A DNA stretch of 11,012 bases. Origin: an uncultured Lysobacterales bacterium (GTDB taxonomy: Bacteria; Pseudomonadota; Gammaproteobacteria; Xanthomonadales; SZUA-36). A program made the position numbers and the translations under genes. The stretch is from NCBI GenBank assembly GCA_937995275.1, contig CALKKN010000143.1:1-11012 (forward strand). The letters are read 5' to 3'. Positions within the stretch are counted from its first letter, which is position 1. Every line of letters starts with the position of its first letter. The notes below the pieces were generated by a model. It saw only the letters and a program-made list of their open reading frames with translations. It did no database searches and was not told the origin of the DNA. Below, piece after piece: positions 1 through 8,804 of this stretch.

Positions 1-35
1 AGGTTCAGACCGGCGGTAGGGACGACTTCAGCCAT
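1..35 (-). CDS. Possible 5' end of a downstream gene, expected vWA/BatA-like, cut by window edge
   Basis: An ATG at 35-33 overlaps the stop codon of the DUF4381 gene by 8 bases (ATGGCTGA) and stays open to the left edge, encoding M-A-E-V-V-P-T-A-G-L-N. Such overlaps are common in this kind of cluster. In many gammaproteobacteria the gene after MoxR-DUF58-DUF4381 encodes a membrane-anchored von Willebrand factor A protein of the BatA type. Only eleven codons are visible, no domain can be recognised, and there is no clear ribosome binding site, so both the start and the identity are inferences from context. The true start could lie outside the window. Confidence 0.3.
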   Translation of the reverse strand, partial: MAEVVPTAGLN

Positions 36-504
36 AGTGTTGCACCCAGGCCCTGGCCTGCTCCCGGAGCGCCGCCGCCTCGAAATCGGGCAGCGGTTCG
101 TACGGCCCCCGCGCCAGGGCCGACAGGGCAGCGGCGCCCGCGCCGTCGGGCAGTTGCGAGCGGACAAAGGCCACCCATTCTTCACCATGCAGCCGCGCGC
201 AGTCGGCCCGGGGAAAAGCCCGCAGCGCGACGGCGCGGAACAAACGGTTGAGCTCGGCGAGGAACTCCCGCGGCCGGGCTTCGGGATCGAATTCCACATC
301 GAGCCTTCGCAGGGCGCGCAGCCACCGGCGGCGGCGGCGCGCGGCGGTCAGCCGGCGCGCCAGCGAACGCCCCGCCACCAGCAGCGCGAGCAGCACCAGC
401 AAAGCCACCGCCCACCAACCGGGCGCCGGCGGCCACCAGCCGGGGTCGGCGGCGGCATGAATGTCCCGCAGCTGCGCCAGCAGTTGATCGTTACCGGAAT
501 TCAT
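28..504 (-). CDS. DUF4381 domain membrane protein
   Basis: A 158-residue protein resembling the DUF4381 family, which is found beside MoxR ATPases and DUF58 proteins; its biochemical role is unknown. The N-terminus (about residues 1-25) is short and contains Trp/Pro-rich WWPPAPGWW. One hydrophobic membrane segment follows at about residues 30-48, then an Arg-rich stretch (RRLTAARRRRRW, about 50-61) that should face the cytoplasm by the positive-inside rule. The C-terminal part is a soluble helical domain with a family-like segment, PREFLAELNRLFRAVALRAF, and a later HGEEWVAF. The ATG at 504 follows the DUF58 stop by 22 bases with only a weak GTGGG-like ribosome binding site, which suggests translational dependence on the upstream gene. 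By inference it helps a MoxR/vWA machine act at the inner membrane. Confidence 0.8.
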   Translation of the reverse strand: MNSGNDQLLAQLRDIHAAADPGWWPPAPGWWAVALLVLLALLVAGRSLARRLTAARRRRRWLRALRRLDVEFDPEARPREFLAELNRLFRAVALRAFPRADCARLHGEEWVAFVRSQLPDGAGAAALSALARGPYEPLPDFEAAALREQARAWVQHYG

Positions 505-526
505 CGCCCACGTCGATCCGAGCGCT

Positions 527-1467
527 TCATCGCGTTGTGCCCACGAGCATGCGCAGTTCGCGTCCCAGCACGTCCACGGGGTCGTCGTCCGTGTGCAGCG
601 TCAGCCAACCGCACTGGTGCCTCTGAAACAGGCGCCGCGGCCCGGTGAGGTGCTCCAGCCCCATGGCCTCGTAGCGATTCCTGGAGTTCCGCCGGCCGGT
701 GTCCAGAATGGCGGCCTCCCGGCCATCGGTAATCGGGTACCGGCCGAGTGGCAGGTCGTGCTCCGCCGTGTCCAGCACCTGGCACCCGATGACATCGTTG
801 TGCTGGCGCAACCGCGATAGATGGCGATTGCAGTCGTCGTCCACGCCGAAAAAATCACTCAGCACGATCAGCAGGCTGCCGGGCCGCACCGCATGCCGCA
901 CGCGCTCCAGCGCGGTGGACAATGGCGCCGCCTCGTCGGGCCGGGCACGGGCAGGGTCCAGCCATTCCACCAGTCCCTGGATCAGCCGCATCGCGCCGCG
1001 CCGGCCGCCCGCCGGGCGCACTTCGCGGTGCCCATCGGGGGCGAACAGGAATCCGCCGATGCGGTCGCCCCGGCGCACCGCCGACCAGGCGATGGCGGCA
1101 GCCATTTGGCCCGCCGCCACGGACTTGAGCCGGGTGCGGGTGCCGAAAAACAGGCTGGGGCTCGCATCCACGGCCACCAGGACCGGGCGCTCGCGTTCTT
1201 CCTGGAAGACCTTGGTGTGGGGCCGCCCGGTGCGGGCCGTGACCCGCCAGTCCATGTTGCGGATGTCGTCACCGGGCTGGTAATTCCGGGACTCGACGAA
1301 GTCGACGCCGCGTCCGCGGAACCGGGACCGGTAAGCCCCGGCCAGCGCCGACGCGGCGGCCTGGCGCATCGGCAGGCGCAGCGAGTGGCAGCGCGGCTGC
1401 AGCGCGATCAGTTCCGCAGCCGTCAGGTGTATGCCGTCGCCGGCAGAAGCCTGGCGCGGCGTGGCGG

Positions 1468-1471
<4 letters not shown>
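527..1471 (-). CDS. DUF58 domain protein (MoxR-associated, vWA-like)
   Basis: A 314-residue soluble protein with the DUF58 signature: GRGVDFVESRNYQPGDDIR at about residues 53-71, then the N-x-D-W-R element and a TGRPHTKVFQEERERP segment to about residue 96. Straight after this, VDASPSLFF (about 101-109) contains a D-x-S-x-S pattern, the first metal-binding motif of a von Willebrand factor A fold. DUF58 proteins are usually encoded next to MoxR ATPases and are thought to be their partners or substrates, but no activity is established. It starts with GTG at 1471, overlapping the MoxR stop codon in a GTGA tetranucleotide, so translation is very likely coupled. No transmembrane segment is visible, unlike longer DUF58 proteins with N-terminal helices. 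Family assignment is firm; function is inferred. Confidence 0.9.
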
Positions 1472-2481
<1,010 letters not shown>

Positions 2482-2488
2482 GGATGGG

Positions 2489-2492
2489 TCCT
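2489..2492 (-). promoter_or_regulatory. Ribosome binding site deciding the MoxR gene start
   Basis: AGGA on the minus strand, 7 bases before the ATG at 2481. The alternative in-frame ATG codons at 2496 and 2568 have no comparable site, so this box supports the shorter 337-residue protein. Confidence 0.55.
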
Positions 2493-2602
2493 GCATGGTG
2501 TGGGTAATGGAGCGGGTGTATGTCTTGTTCAACTTTCTACCAGATGGAGCCAAAAACGGCAGTGTCAATGGTCATGGGGCTCCGGGCGATGCAATGTTCG
2601 GG

Positions 2603-4780
2603 TCAGAGTTCCTGCGGATCCACGTCGATGGACCACCGTACCTTCCGCGCGGATTTCAGCGACCACAGCCGCTGCAGCCAGGGATCGATCTGGCCATGCA
2701 GCTCGCTGCGGCGCTCAGCCTGCAGCATCAGGTACATTCTCGACCGCCCGCCGACCCGCTCCATGATCGCCGGCATCGGCCCGAACAGACGCGTGGCGCC
2801 GGCCGGGAACGCCGCGGCGGCCTGCTGCAGGAACCGTTCCACCTCCGCCCGCTCGTGAGCGTCAGCGCGCAGCAGCGCCTGGTAACCGGCCGGCGGCAGC
2901 CCGGCCAGGCGCCGCTCATCCAGCAGCCAGCGGGCATAAGCCTCGTATCCCTCGCGCAGCAGCAATTCCAGCGCCGGGTGTTCCGGATGGAGCGTCTGCA
3001 GGATGACCGTCCCGACCCGGTCGCCCCGCCCGGCCCTGCCGGCCACCTGCTGGACGGTCTGGCCCATCCGTTCGAGCGCCCGGTAGTCGGCGCTGTACAG
3101 CGCCTGGTCGATGTTGACGATCACGACCAGCGTCATGCCCGGGAAGTGATGCCCCTTCGCGAGCATCTGGGTGCCGACCAGCAGGCAGGGTCCGCCTTCG
3201 CGCACGGCCTCGATCTGCCGATCGAGTACGCCCTTGCGCGCCGTTGCGTCGCGGTCGAAACGCAGGATGGGCGTGGTCGGAAACCGCCTTTCGAGGACCT
3301 CCTCCAGCTGCTGCGTGCCGGCGCCCGCGCTCATCAGCGCATCGGCCCGGCACTCCGGGCACAGCGCCGGAACCCGGCGTTGGTGGCCGCAATGATGGCA
3401 ACAGAGGCGACCTGCCGCGCGGTGCCAGGTCAGGTTGGCATCGCAGCGCTCGCAACTCGCGTGCCAGCCACAGGACTGGCACATCAGCACGGGCGCATAA
3501 CCGCGCCGATTCAGGAACACCATGGCCTGCTCGCCGCGGCCCAGCGCCTCCGCAAGGGCTTCCAGCGAGGCTGCGGCCAGCCCCCCGGCAACCTCCTGGT
3601 GGCGGAGGTCGAGGACCCGCCAGGAAGGCAACACCGCCCGCGTGGCGCGCTCACGCAGGCGGTGCCAGTCGTAGCGGCCTTGCATTGCATTGCTGAGCGA
3701 CTCGAGCGAGGGCGTCGCGCTGCCCAGCACAACCGGAATCTGCAGTTCGGCCGCCCGCTTCACCGCGACGTCCCGCGCCGAATAGCGGAAGCCGTCCTGC
3801 TGTTTGAAGGAGGCATCGTGCTCTTCGTCCAGGACGATGAGCCCGAGGCGCGGCAGCGGTGTGAACAGGGCCGAACGCGTGCCCACGACCAGTGCGGCCC
3901 GGCCGCGGCGGGCGTCGGCCCAGGCCTGCAGCCGGTCCCCCGCGGCCAGGCCCGAATGCAGCACCGCCGGCTGGAGGCCCAGGCGCAGCCTGAAGCGCCG
4001 CAGCAATTGGGGCGTCAGTCCGATCTCCGGCACCAGCACCAGCGCCTGGCCGCCGTCTCCCAGCACCCTTTCCAGCAGCTGCAGGTACACCTCGGTTTTG
4101 CCGCTGCCGGTAACGCCGTCCAGCAGGTGACAGCGAAAGCGGCCCAGGTCGTCGCCGACTGCGTCCACCACCCCTCGCTGGTCCGGTGTCAGTTCCGGCC
4201 CACGCCGGGGCCGCAGCCGGTCCGGCGGCACAGGTTCGCCCGTTACCCAACCCTCCTCGAGAAGCCTGGCCAGGGTCTTGCGCCACCGGCTGCCAATGTC
4301 CGCCAGGCTCTGCTCCGCTGTCGGACCGGCGGCCAGGGCCTGCAGCATGGCGTGCTGAACCGCTGCCCGCCCAGGGCCCTCTTGCAGGCGTTCGCGGCCG
4401 GCGCCGGTCAGTCGGTACCGCAGCGGCGGCGCCGGCAGTTCCGTACCAGCCCGGCGCAGCGCCGGCGGGAGCGCGCCGATCACGACCTCTCCGGGCGGGT
4501 GCTTGTAGTACTGCCAGCACCACTGCAACAGAGCCAACAGGTGCGCGTCCAGCAGGGCCATATCCGTATCCAGCACCTCGCCGACGGGCAGCAGGCGGTC
4601 GGCGGGCAGGTCGCTCCCTTCGGAGTGCGCGACCACCAACCCGACCAGCCTGCGGCGCCCGAAGGGCACCAACACGCGTGCGCCGACGGGCGGGACGGGA
4701 CCGTCTGTGGGAGTCAGGTAATCGAACAGCCGGGGCACCGGCACCGGCAGCGCGACCTGGATAATGGGCCGGCAACTCAT
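2603..4780 (-). CDS. priA: Primosomal protein N' (PriA), replication restart helicase
   Basis: A 725-residue superfamily 2 DNA helicase that recognises stalled or repaired replication forks and starts reloading of DnaB; E. coli PriA is 732 residues. The N-terminal DNA-binding domain begins P-I-I-Q-V-A-L-P-V-P-V. Walker A (GVTGSGKTE) is at about residue 220-229 and the DEEH box at about 318-321. The zinc-binding insertion at about 433-475 has eight cysteines in four C-x2-C pairs (CQSC, CERC, CHHC, CPEC). Helicase motif V (GTQMLAKGHHFP) is near 535-546 and motif VI (QVAGRAGRG) near 575-585. The frame stays open for 157 more codons upstream, antisense to mscL. I took the ATG at 4780 because the protein then aligns with the family N-terminus. 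There is no good ribosome binding site; an extended -10 sits just upstream, so the mRNA may be leaderless. Complete, with no missing motif. Confidence 0.97.
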   Translation of the reverse strand: MSCRPIIQVALPVPVPRLFDYLTPTDGPVPPVGARVLVPFGRRRLVGLVVAHSEGSDLPADRLLPVGEVLDTDMALLDAHLLALLQWCWQYYKHPPGEVVIGALPPALRRAGTELPAPPLRYRLTGAGRERLQEGPGRAAVQHAMLQALAAGPTAEQSLADIGSRWRKTLARLLEEGWVTGEPVPPDRLRPRRGPELTPDQRGVVDAVGDDLGRFRCHLLDGVTGSGKTEVYLQLLERVLGDGGQALVLVPEIGLTPQLLRRFRLRLGLQPAVLHSGLAAGDRLQAWADARRGRAALVVGTRSALFTPLPRLGLIVLDEEHDASFKQQDGFRYSARDVAVKRAAELQIPVVLGSATPSLESLSNAMQGRYDWHRLRERATRAVLPSWRVLDLRHQEVAGGLAAASLEALAEALGRGEQAMVFLNRRGYAPVLMCQSCGWHASCERCDANLTWHRAAGRLCCHHCGHQRRVPALCPECRADALMSAGAGTQQLEEVLERRFPTTPILRFDRDATARKGVLDRQIEAVREGGPCLLVGTQMLAKGHHFPGMTLVVIVNIDQALYSADYRALERMGQTVQQVAGRAGRGDRVGTVILQTLHPEHPALELLLREGYEAYARWLLDERRLAGLPPAGYQALLRADAHERAEVERFLQQAAAAFPAGATRLFGPMPAIMERVGGRSRMYLMLQAERRSELHGQIDPWLQRLWSLKSARKVRWSIDVDPQEL

Positions 4781-4788
4781 GAGACCCG

Positions 4789-4797
4789 ATTTTACCA
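4789..4797 (-). promoter_or_regulatory. Candidate priA promoter (extended -10)
   Basis: On the minus strand this reads TGGTAAAAT: a -10 hexamer TAAAAT (4794-4789, five of six matches to TATAAT) preceded by the TG of an extended -10. No -35 match is visible at 16-18 bases, which an extended -10 can tolerate. Only 8 bases separate the hexamer from the priA ATG at 4780, so transcription would begin at or within a few bases of the start codon. This is a prediction from sequence only. Confidence 0.4.
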
Positions 4798-4816
4798 GCC
4801 GTAACATTCCCCGGAG

Positions 4817-4846
4817 CTGACCCGATCGCGACTGCGCTAAGATAAC
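4817..4846 (+). promoter_or_regulatory. Weak candidate mscL promoter
   Basis: CTGACC at 4817-4822 and GATAAC at 4841-4846 match the sigma-70 -35 and -10 hexamers at four positions each with an 18-base spacer. TAAGAT at 4838-4843 is an alternative -10 with a 15-base spacer. The region lies 41-70 bases before the mscL start, in the right place between divergent genes, but the matches are weak. Confidence 0.25.
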
Positions 4847-4875
4847 GATGCCGCTTAAGGCGTTGGAAAGCAAAA

Positions 4876-4880
4876 GGGAG
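4876..4880 (+). promoter_or_regulatory. mscL ribosome binding site
   Basis: GGGAG, within AAAAGGGAG, ends 6 bases before the ATG at 4887. It abuts the other in-frame ATG at 4881 with no spacing, so it favours 4887 as the start. That start also gives an N-terminus ([10 protein letters not shown]) that lines up with E. coli MscL (MSIIKEFREF). Confidence 0.7.
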
Positions 4881-4886
4881 ATGACT

Positions 4887-5282
4887 ATGAGCATGATGAG
4901 CGAATTCCGCGATTTTGCCATGCGCGGAAACGTGGTGGACATGGCCGTTGGTATTGTCATTGGGGGGGCGTTCGGCAAGATCGTATCGTCCTTCGTCAAC
5001 GACGTGCTGATGCCGCCGATCGGACTGGCGCTGGGGGGCGTCGACTTCTCTGAGCTGGCAGTGACGCTGCAGGAAGCCAGCGGTGACGTCGCTGCGGTAA
5101 CGCTGAAATACGGTGCGTTCATCCAGACCGTGATCGACTTCATCATAATTGCGTTTGCGATCTTCATGGTCGTCAAGGCCATGAACAATCTGAAGAAAAA
5201 AGAAGAGGCAGCGCCGCCGCCCAAACCTTCCGAAGAGGTGACGTTGCTCACCGAAATCCGCGATATGATGAAAAAGGACTAG
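4887..5282 (+). CDS. mscL: Large-conductance mechanosensitive channel MscL
   Basis: A 131-residue inner-membrane channel that opens under membrane tension and releases solutes on osmotic downshock; E. coli MscL has 136 residues. The N-terminal amphipathic helix is [15 protein letters not shown]. The first, pore-lining membrane helix follows (about residues 15-45) with the family signature [19 protein letters not shown]. Next comes a periplasmic loop (about 46-76) with [14 protein letters not shown], a second membrane helix (about 77-100, [19 protein letters not shown]), the charged cluster NLKKKEE, and a C-terminal helix ending [12 protein letters not shown]. The start at 4887 is set by GGGAG six bases upstream; in-frame ATGs at 4848 and 4881 are less suitable. 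It is the only plus-strand gene, transcribed away from priA and toward prc, and ends at a strong hairpin terminator. Nothing is missing. Confidence 0.97.
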   Translation: MSMMSEFRDFAMRGNVVDMAVGIVIGGAFGKIVSSFVNDVLMPPIGLALGGVDFSELAVTLQEASGDVAAVTLKYGAFIQTVIDFIIIAFAIFMVVKAMNNLKKKEEAAPPPKPSEEVTLLTEIRDMMKKD

Positions 5283-5333
5283 CGGGGCTGCCCGCTATAC
5301 ACGGGGGGCTGGTTGACCGACCGGCTTCTCGCA

Positions 5334-5367
5334 ACGAAAAAGCCGGCGTGAACGCCGGCTTTTTCGT
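5334..5367. terminator. Bidirectional rho-independent terminator between mscL and prc
   Basis: A perfect 15-bp inverted repeat (5334-5348 with 5353-5367) around a TGAA loop. Its GC-rich core GCCGGCG is flanked by A5 at 5337-5341 and T5 at 5360-5364. On either strand it gives a GC stem followed by a U-run, so it can end both the mscL transcript (52 bases past its stop) and the prc transcript converging from the right (about 21 bases past its stop). Confidence 0.9.
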
Positions 5368-5387
5368 GACCTGCTTTCGCGCCGCGC

Positions 5388-7613
5388 TCAGTTCAACTTG
5401 GGGTCCTCAGACGGCTGATCGCCCAACTGGACAAAATGCTGCTCCAACAGGCCGGTATCGGATTGCAGGTTCGCCATGTCCGCGACGATCCGGGTGGCCT
5501 CCCGCAGCAACAGGTCCGGACCCTCGTCCTCGTCCTCCTGGTCGTCCTCGGCCTCCTCGCCCTCCTCGGCCTCCGCGGCTTCCTCTTCCCCCTCCTGCAT
5601 GTCAGGGTACTCGCCGCGGTGGGGATCGACGGTATCGGCCAGAACGTTATCCTCGTCCAGCAGGGGGGCGCCGGATGAACGCAGTGCCTTGCGTTTTTCG
5701 CGCTTCTCCTCTTCCTCCGTCATCTTCTGCCGGCCGACGGACTCCAGCAGCGACACCTGGATCTCGCTTGCGTGCTCGTTGTAGTCGTCGATATCGCTCA
5801 TCAGCCAGCTGAATTCCTGGTCGTCGACCACGCGCTTCTGGTAGAGACTGTCGGCGACAGCCACCAGTCGGCTCAAATCGCCGCTGGGATCGTAGCGGGC
5901 CGCATCGATACTGGTCCACGGGAGGGCATTTTCGAACGAGCGCTCACCGTACTCCTGCGGATCGCCCGCTGACGGAAAACGGATGTCCGGAACCACCCCT
6001 TTGTTCTGGGTGGAACCACCGTTGACGCGGAAGAACTGCGCCATGGTGATCTTCAACTGGCCCATCCCGGGCTTATCCGAAGGCGCATAGTCGTCGAGGT
6101 CGAGCAGGCTCTGCACCGTGCCTTTGCCGAAGGTCGGTTCGCCGATGACCACGCCGCGGCCGTAGTCCTGGATCGCGGCGGCGAAAATCTCCGAGGCCGA
6201 GGCGCTGTAACGGTTCACCAGCACGGCCAGCGGGCCGTCCCAGGCCATACCGGGGTCGACATCCTCCTCCAGCGAAATGCGGCCGCTCGAATTACGCACC
6301 TGCACGACCGGTCCTTTGTCGATGAACAGTCCGGTCAGCGTGGTCGCTTCCAGCAGGGAGCCGCCGCCGTTGTTGCGCAGGTCGACCACGATGCCTTGCA
6401 CACCCTGGTCCCTGAGTTCGCCGATCAGCCGTTCAACGTCGCGCGTGCTCGAGCGGTAGTCGGGCAGGTTCTGCGCGCGGCCGTTGAAGTCGAGGTAGAA
6501 CACCGGCAGATCGATGACACCGATCTTGACCGTCTCCCCCTCCTCGCTGCCGGCCTGCCCGGCGGGCACTTCGATGACCTCGGCCTTGGCGGCCTGCTCT
6601 TCGAGCTTGACCTCGTTGCGTACGATTTCGATCACCTGGGTCGGCCCGCTCACGCTGGTTTCCTCGGGCAGGATTTCCAGACGCACCACGGTGTCCTTGG
6701 GTCCGCGGATCTGGTCCACCACGTCGTCGATCCGCCACCCGATTACGTCAACCAGCTTGCCGTCATTACCCTGGCCCACACCCACGATGCGGTCGCCGGC
6801 TTGCAGGCGGCCGTCCTGGTCGGCCGGGCCGCCGGGCACGATCCGGGATATCAGCGTGTACTCGTTTTCCCGGCCCAGCAGCGCGCCGATGCCCTCCAAC
6901 GAGAGTTTCATCGAGATCTCGAAGTTCTCGGAATTGCGCGGCGACAGGTAGGCGGTGTGCGGCTCGATCGACTGCGCGAAGGCGTTCATGAAAAACTGGA
7001 ACACGTCCTCGTTGTTCAATTCGTTGATCCGCCGCTCGAGGTTGTCATAGCGCTCGGTCAGCGTCTCGACGATCGCGTCCTCCTCCTTGTCTGTCAGCAG
7101 CAGCCGCAGATAGTCGTTCTTGACCCGCTTGCGCCACAACTCGTCGAGTTCGGCCGTGTCCCGGGCCCAGGGTTCGCCCTCGCGGTCGAACTGGTAGAAC
7201 TCGTCGATGGTGAAGTCGAAGGGCTGTTTGACGCGGTCGCGGGCATAGTCGGCGCGCTGTCGCACGCGGTCCACGTACACATTGAAGATCTCGTAGGCCG
7301 ACAGCAGGTCCGAATGGCGCAGGGCGTCGTCCATGCCGGTCCGGTAGCGCTCGAACATCTCGACATCCGCGGCCAGGAAGTAAATCCGGTTGGGGTCGAG
7401 CAGTTCGAGGTAGTGGTCGAAGATCTCACTCGACAGGTTGTCGTCCAGCCGCGTGCGCTTGTAGTGGTAATTGGTCAGGAAACGCGTCGCGATGTTGCTC
7501 GCATAGCGCTGGTCCATCTCCGGCTCCAGGCGCAGCGAGTCGGTCGTATCGACAGCGGCCAGCACCGTGTACGTGGCCAGCAGCAACAGGGCCGGAATCA
7601 AATAGCGTTTCAC
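5388..7613 (-). CDS. prc: Carboxy-terminal (tail-specific) processing protease, peptidase S41A
   Basis: A 741-residue periplasmic protease of the Prc/Tsp family, which trims or degrades proteins from their C-terminus; E. coli Prc is 682 residues. An N-terminal signal sequence (about residues 1-20, MKRYLIPALLLLATYTVLAA) precedes the helical N-terminal domain, whose late segment is FMNAFAQSIEPHTAYLSPR. A PDZ domain follows at about 235-318 (EGIGALL, IVPGGPADQDGRLQAGDRI). The S41 core has DLRNNGGGSL near 411-420 and RYSASASEIF near 468-477. The catalytic set, by alignment with E. coli, is Ser472, Asp483 and Lys497 (in FGKGTVQ). I chose the GTG at 7613, 10 bases after a GGAG box; an in-frame TTG at 7619, only 4 bases after it, would add two residues. 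The C-terminal part has a run of 17 acidic residues in 24 (about 674-697). It has its own candidate promoter downstream of lipA. Confidence 0.96.
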   Translation of the reverse strand: MKRYLIPALLLLATYTVLAAVDTTDSLRLEPEMDQRYASNIATRFLTNYHYKRTRLDDNLSSEIFDHYLELLDPNRIYFLAADVEMFERYRTGMDDALRHSDLLSAYEIFNVYVDRVRQRADYARDRVKQPFDFTIDEFYQFDREGEPWARDTAELDELWRKRVKNDYLRLLLTDKEEDAIVETLTERYDNLERRINELNNEDVFQFFMNAFAQSIEPHTAYLSPRNSENFEISMKLSLEGIGALLGRENEYTLISRIVPGGPADQDGRLQAGDRIVGVGQGNDGKLVDVIGWRIDDVVDQIRGPKDTVVRLEILPEETSVSGPTQVIEIVRNEVKLEEQAAKAEVIEVPAGQAGSEEGETVKIGVIDLPVFYLDFNGRAQNLPDYRSSTRDVERLIGELRDQGVQGIVVDLRNNGGGSLLEATTLTGLFIDKGPVVQVRNSSGRISLEEDVDPGMAWDGPLAVLVNRYSASASEIFAAAIQDYGRGVVIGEPTFGKGTVQSLLDLDDYAPSDKPGMGQLKITMAQFFRVNGGSTQNKGVVPDIRFPSAGDPQEYGERSFENALPWTSIDAARYDPSGDLSRLVAVADSLYQKRVVDDQEFSWLMSDIDDYNEHASEIQVSLLESVGRQKMTEEEEKREKRKALRSSGAPLLDEDNVLADTVDPHRGEYPDMQEGEEEAAEAEEGEEAEDDQEDEDEGPDLLLREATRIVADMANLQSDTGLLEQHFVQLGDQPSEDPKLN
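5523..5594 (-). repeat. Acidic low-complexity tract inside prc
   Basis: A run of GAG/GAC codons (CTC/GTC-rich on the plus strand) encoding 24 residues of which 17 are Glu or Asp and the rest only Gly, Ala and one Gln. It lies in the C-terminal domain of the protease, after a charged EEEEKREKRK segment. It is in frame and does not disrupt the gene. Its simple codon composition suggests growth by slippage, which is an inference. Confidence 0.75.
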
Positions 7614-7680
7614 TCTCAAAACTCTCCAAAATCAAATGCAATCGCCCCGATATCCGTTCGGGAACATGGCGGGGCCCCTA

Positions 7681-7709
7681 TTTATGCCTTTTTCAGACCA
7701 ACTTTACAA
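7681..7709 (-). promoter_or_regulatory. Candidate prc promoter
   Basis: On the minus strand TTGTAA (7709-7704) and CATAAA (7686-7681) resemble sigma-70 -35 and -10 hexamers, four matches each, at the ideal 17-base spacing. This lies in the 180-base gap between lipA and prc and would give a leader of about 60 bases. The leader contains a GGGGCCCC palindrome (7671-7678) and a small CCCGA/TCGGG inverted repeat (7646-7662) of unknown meaning. Confidence 0.45.
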
Positions 7710-7793
7710 CGTGCAGGTTCCATTTCACGCGCGCAAAGCGACGAATGGCAGGGATTTCGTGACCACCAGTGGAATCGAAGGAGTCAGACCGGC

Positions 7794-8804
7794 TCAAACC
7801 ACTCCCGCGTCGTGCGCGCTCCGGTCGGCGTGGTACGAAGAACGAACCAGGGGGCCCGAAGCGACGTGGCTGAACCCGAGTGCGTAGCCGAACTGCTCCA
7901 GGCTCGCGAATTCCTCCGGCGTCCAGTAACGCATGACCGGGTGGTGATGCGGGGTCGGCTGGAGATACTGCCCGATCGTGATCATGTCGACCTGGTGTGC
8001 GCGCAGGTCCTGCAGCGCCTCCTCGACCTGGCCGCGATCTTCGCCCAGCCCCAGCATGATCCCTGACTTCGTCGGTATGTCCTGATGCTGCGCCTTGAAG
8101 CGCGCCAGCAGGTCCAGCGACCACTCGTAATCGGCGCCGGGGCGGACGTTCCGGTACAAAGCACGGACGGTCTCGAGGTTATGGTTGAACACGTCGGGGG
8201 GCGAATTCGCCAGGATCTCCAGGGCCCGTTCGATCTTGTTCCGGCCGCGGAAATCCGGCACCAGGATTTCGATGCGGATCCCCGGGTTCAAAGCGCGCAC
8301 GCGCTCGATGCAGGTGGCGAAATGCCCCGCTCCGCCGTCGCGCAGATCGTCACGGTCGACCGAGGTGATGACGATGTAGTTCAGATCCATTTCGCGGACG
8401 GTGCGCGCCAGATGCTCCGGCTCGTCAGCGTCCGGCGGCAGCGGCCGGCCGTGCGCGACGTCACAGAACGAACAGCGGCGGGTGCAGACTTCGCCGAGAA
8501 TCATGAACGTCGCCGTGCCCTTGGAGAAACACTCGTGGATGTTCGGGCAGGTGGCTTCCTCGCAAACCGTCACCAGTTCACGCTGACGCAGTTTCGCCTT
8601 CAGTTCCTGTACGGCGTTGCCGGCCGGCAGCCGTACCCGGATCCACGGCGGCTTGCGCAGGCGCGGGGCCTGCGGATCGAACCGCGCCGTGTTGCGCGCC
8701 ATCTTGTCGGCGCCCAGTTCTTTCCTGGCCGCGTCCGCTGGGTTATCCACGCGGACCGGGATGCGGTCGCGCTCACCATTCCGCTTGTTGCCCTGCCCGC
8801 TCAT
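7794..8804 (-). CDS. lipA: Lipoyl synthase LipA
   Basis: A 336-residue radical SAM enzyme that inserts sulfur at C6 and C8 of protein-bound octanoyl groups, producing the lipoyl cofactor of pyruvate and 2-oxoglutarate dehydrogenases and the glycine cleavage H protein. Both iron-sulfur sites are intact. The auxiliary-cluster motif C-x4-C-x5-C is at Cys81, Cys86 and Cys92 ([12 protein letters not shown]). The radical SAM motif C-x3-C-x2-C is at Cys107, Cys111 and Cys114 (CTRRCSFC). The C-terminal RSSYHAD at 321-327 supplies the serine ligand of the auxiliary cluster. Other family blocks include [18 protein letters not shown] and SGIMLGLGE. The ATG at 8804 overlaps the lipB stop as ATGA, with an AAGG box 6 bases upstream inside lipB, so the two are translationally coupled. 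Length and motifs are normal. Confidence 0.98.
   Translation of the reverse strand: MSGQGNKRNGERDRIPVRVDNPADAARKELGADKMARNTARFDPQAPRLRKPPWIRVRLPAGNAVQELKAKLRQRELVTVCEEATCPNIHECFSKGTATFMILGEVCTRRCSFCDVAHGRPLPPDADEPEHLARTVREMDLNYIVITSVDRDDLRDGGAGHFATCIERVRALNPGIRIEILVPDFRGRNKIERALEILANSPPDVFNHNLETVRALYRNVRPGADYEWSLDLLARFKAQHQDIPTKSGIMLGLGEDRGQVEEALQDLRAHQVDMITIGQYLQPTPHHHPVMRYWTPEEFASLEQFGYALGFSHVASGPLVRSSYHADRSAHDAGVV

Noticed and set aside
2482..2568. Upstream in-frame starts for the MoxR gene at 2496 and 2568
   Set aside because: Neither has a ribosome binding site, and the added residues look like translated leader. The AGGA box fits the ATG at 2481.
2540..2568. A perfect TTGACA (-35) on the minus strand at 2568-2563, before the MoxR gene
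   Set aside because: At spacings of 16-18 bases there is no acceptable -10 (ATCTGG or TCTGGT). It may be part of a promoter, but sequence alone does not support calling one.
4781..5251. A 157-codon in-frame N-terminal extension of PriA
   Set aside because: It lies entirely opposite mscL and its promoter, has no family match, and would make the protein far longer than other PriA proteins. The ATG at 4780 gives the normal N-terminus.
6396..8066. A 556-codon open frame on the plus strand, opposite prc and the end of lipA
   Set aside because: It spans parts of two well-supported minus-strand genes and the gap between them. It shows repetitive Val/Leu/Gln/His-rich antisense composition and no domain.
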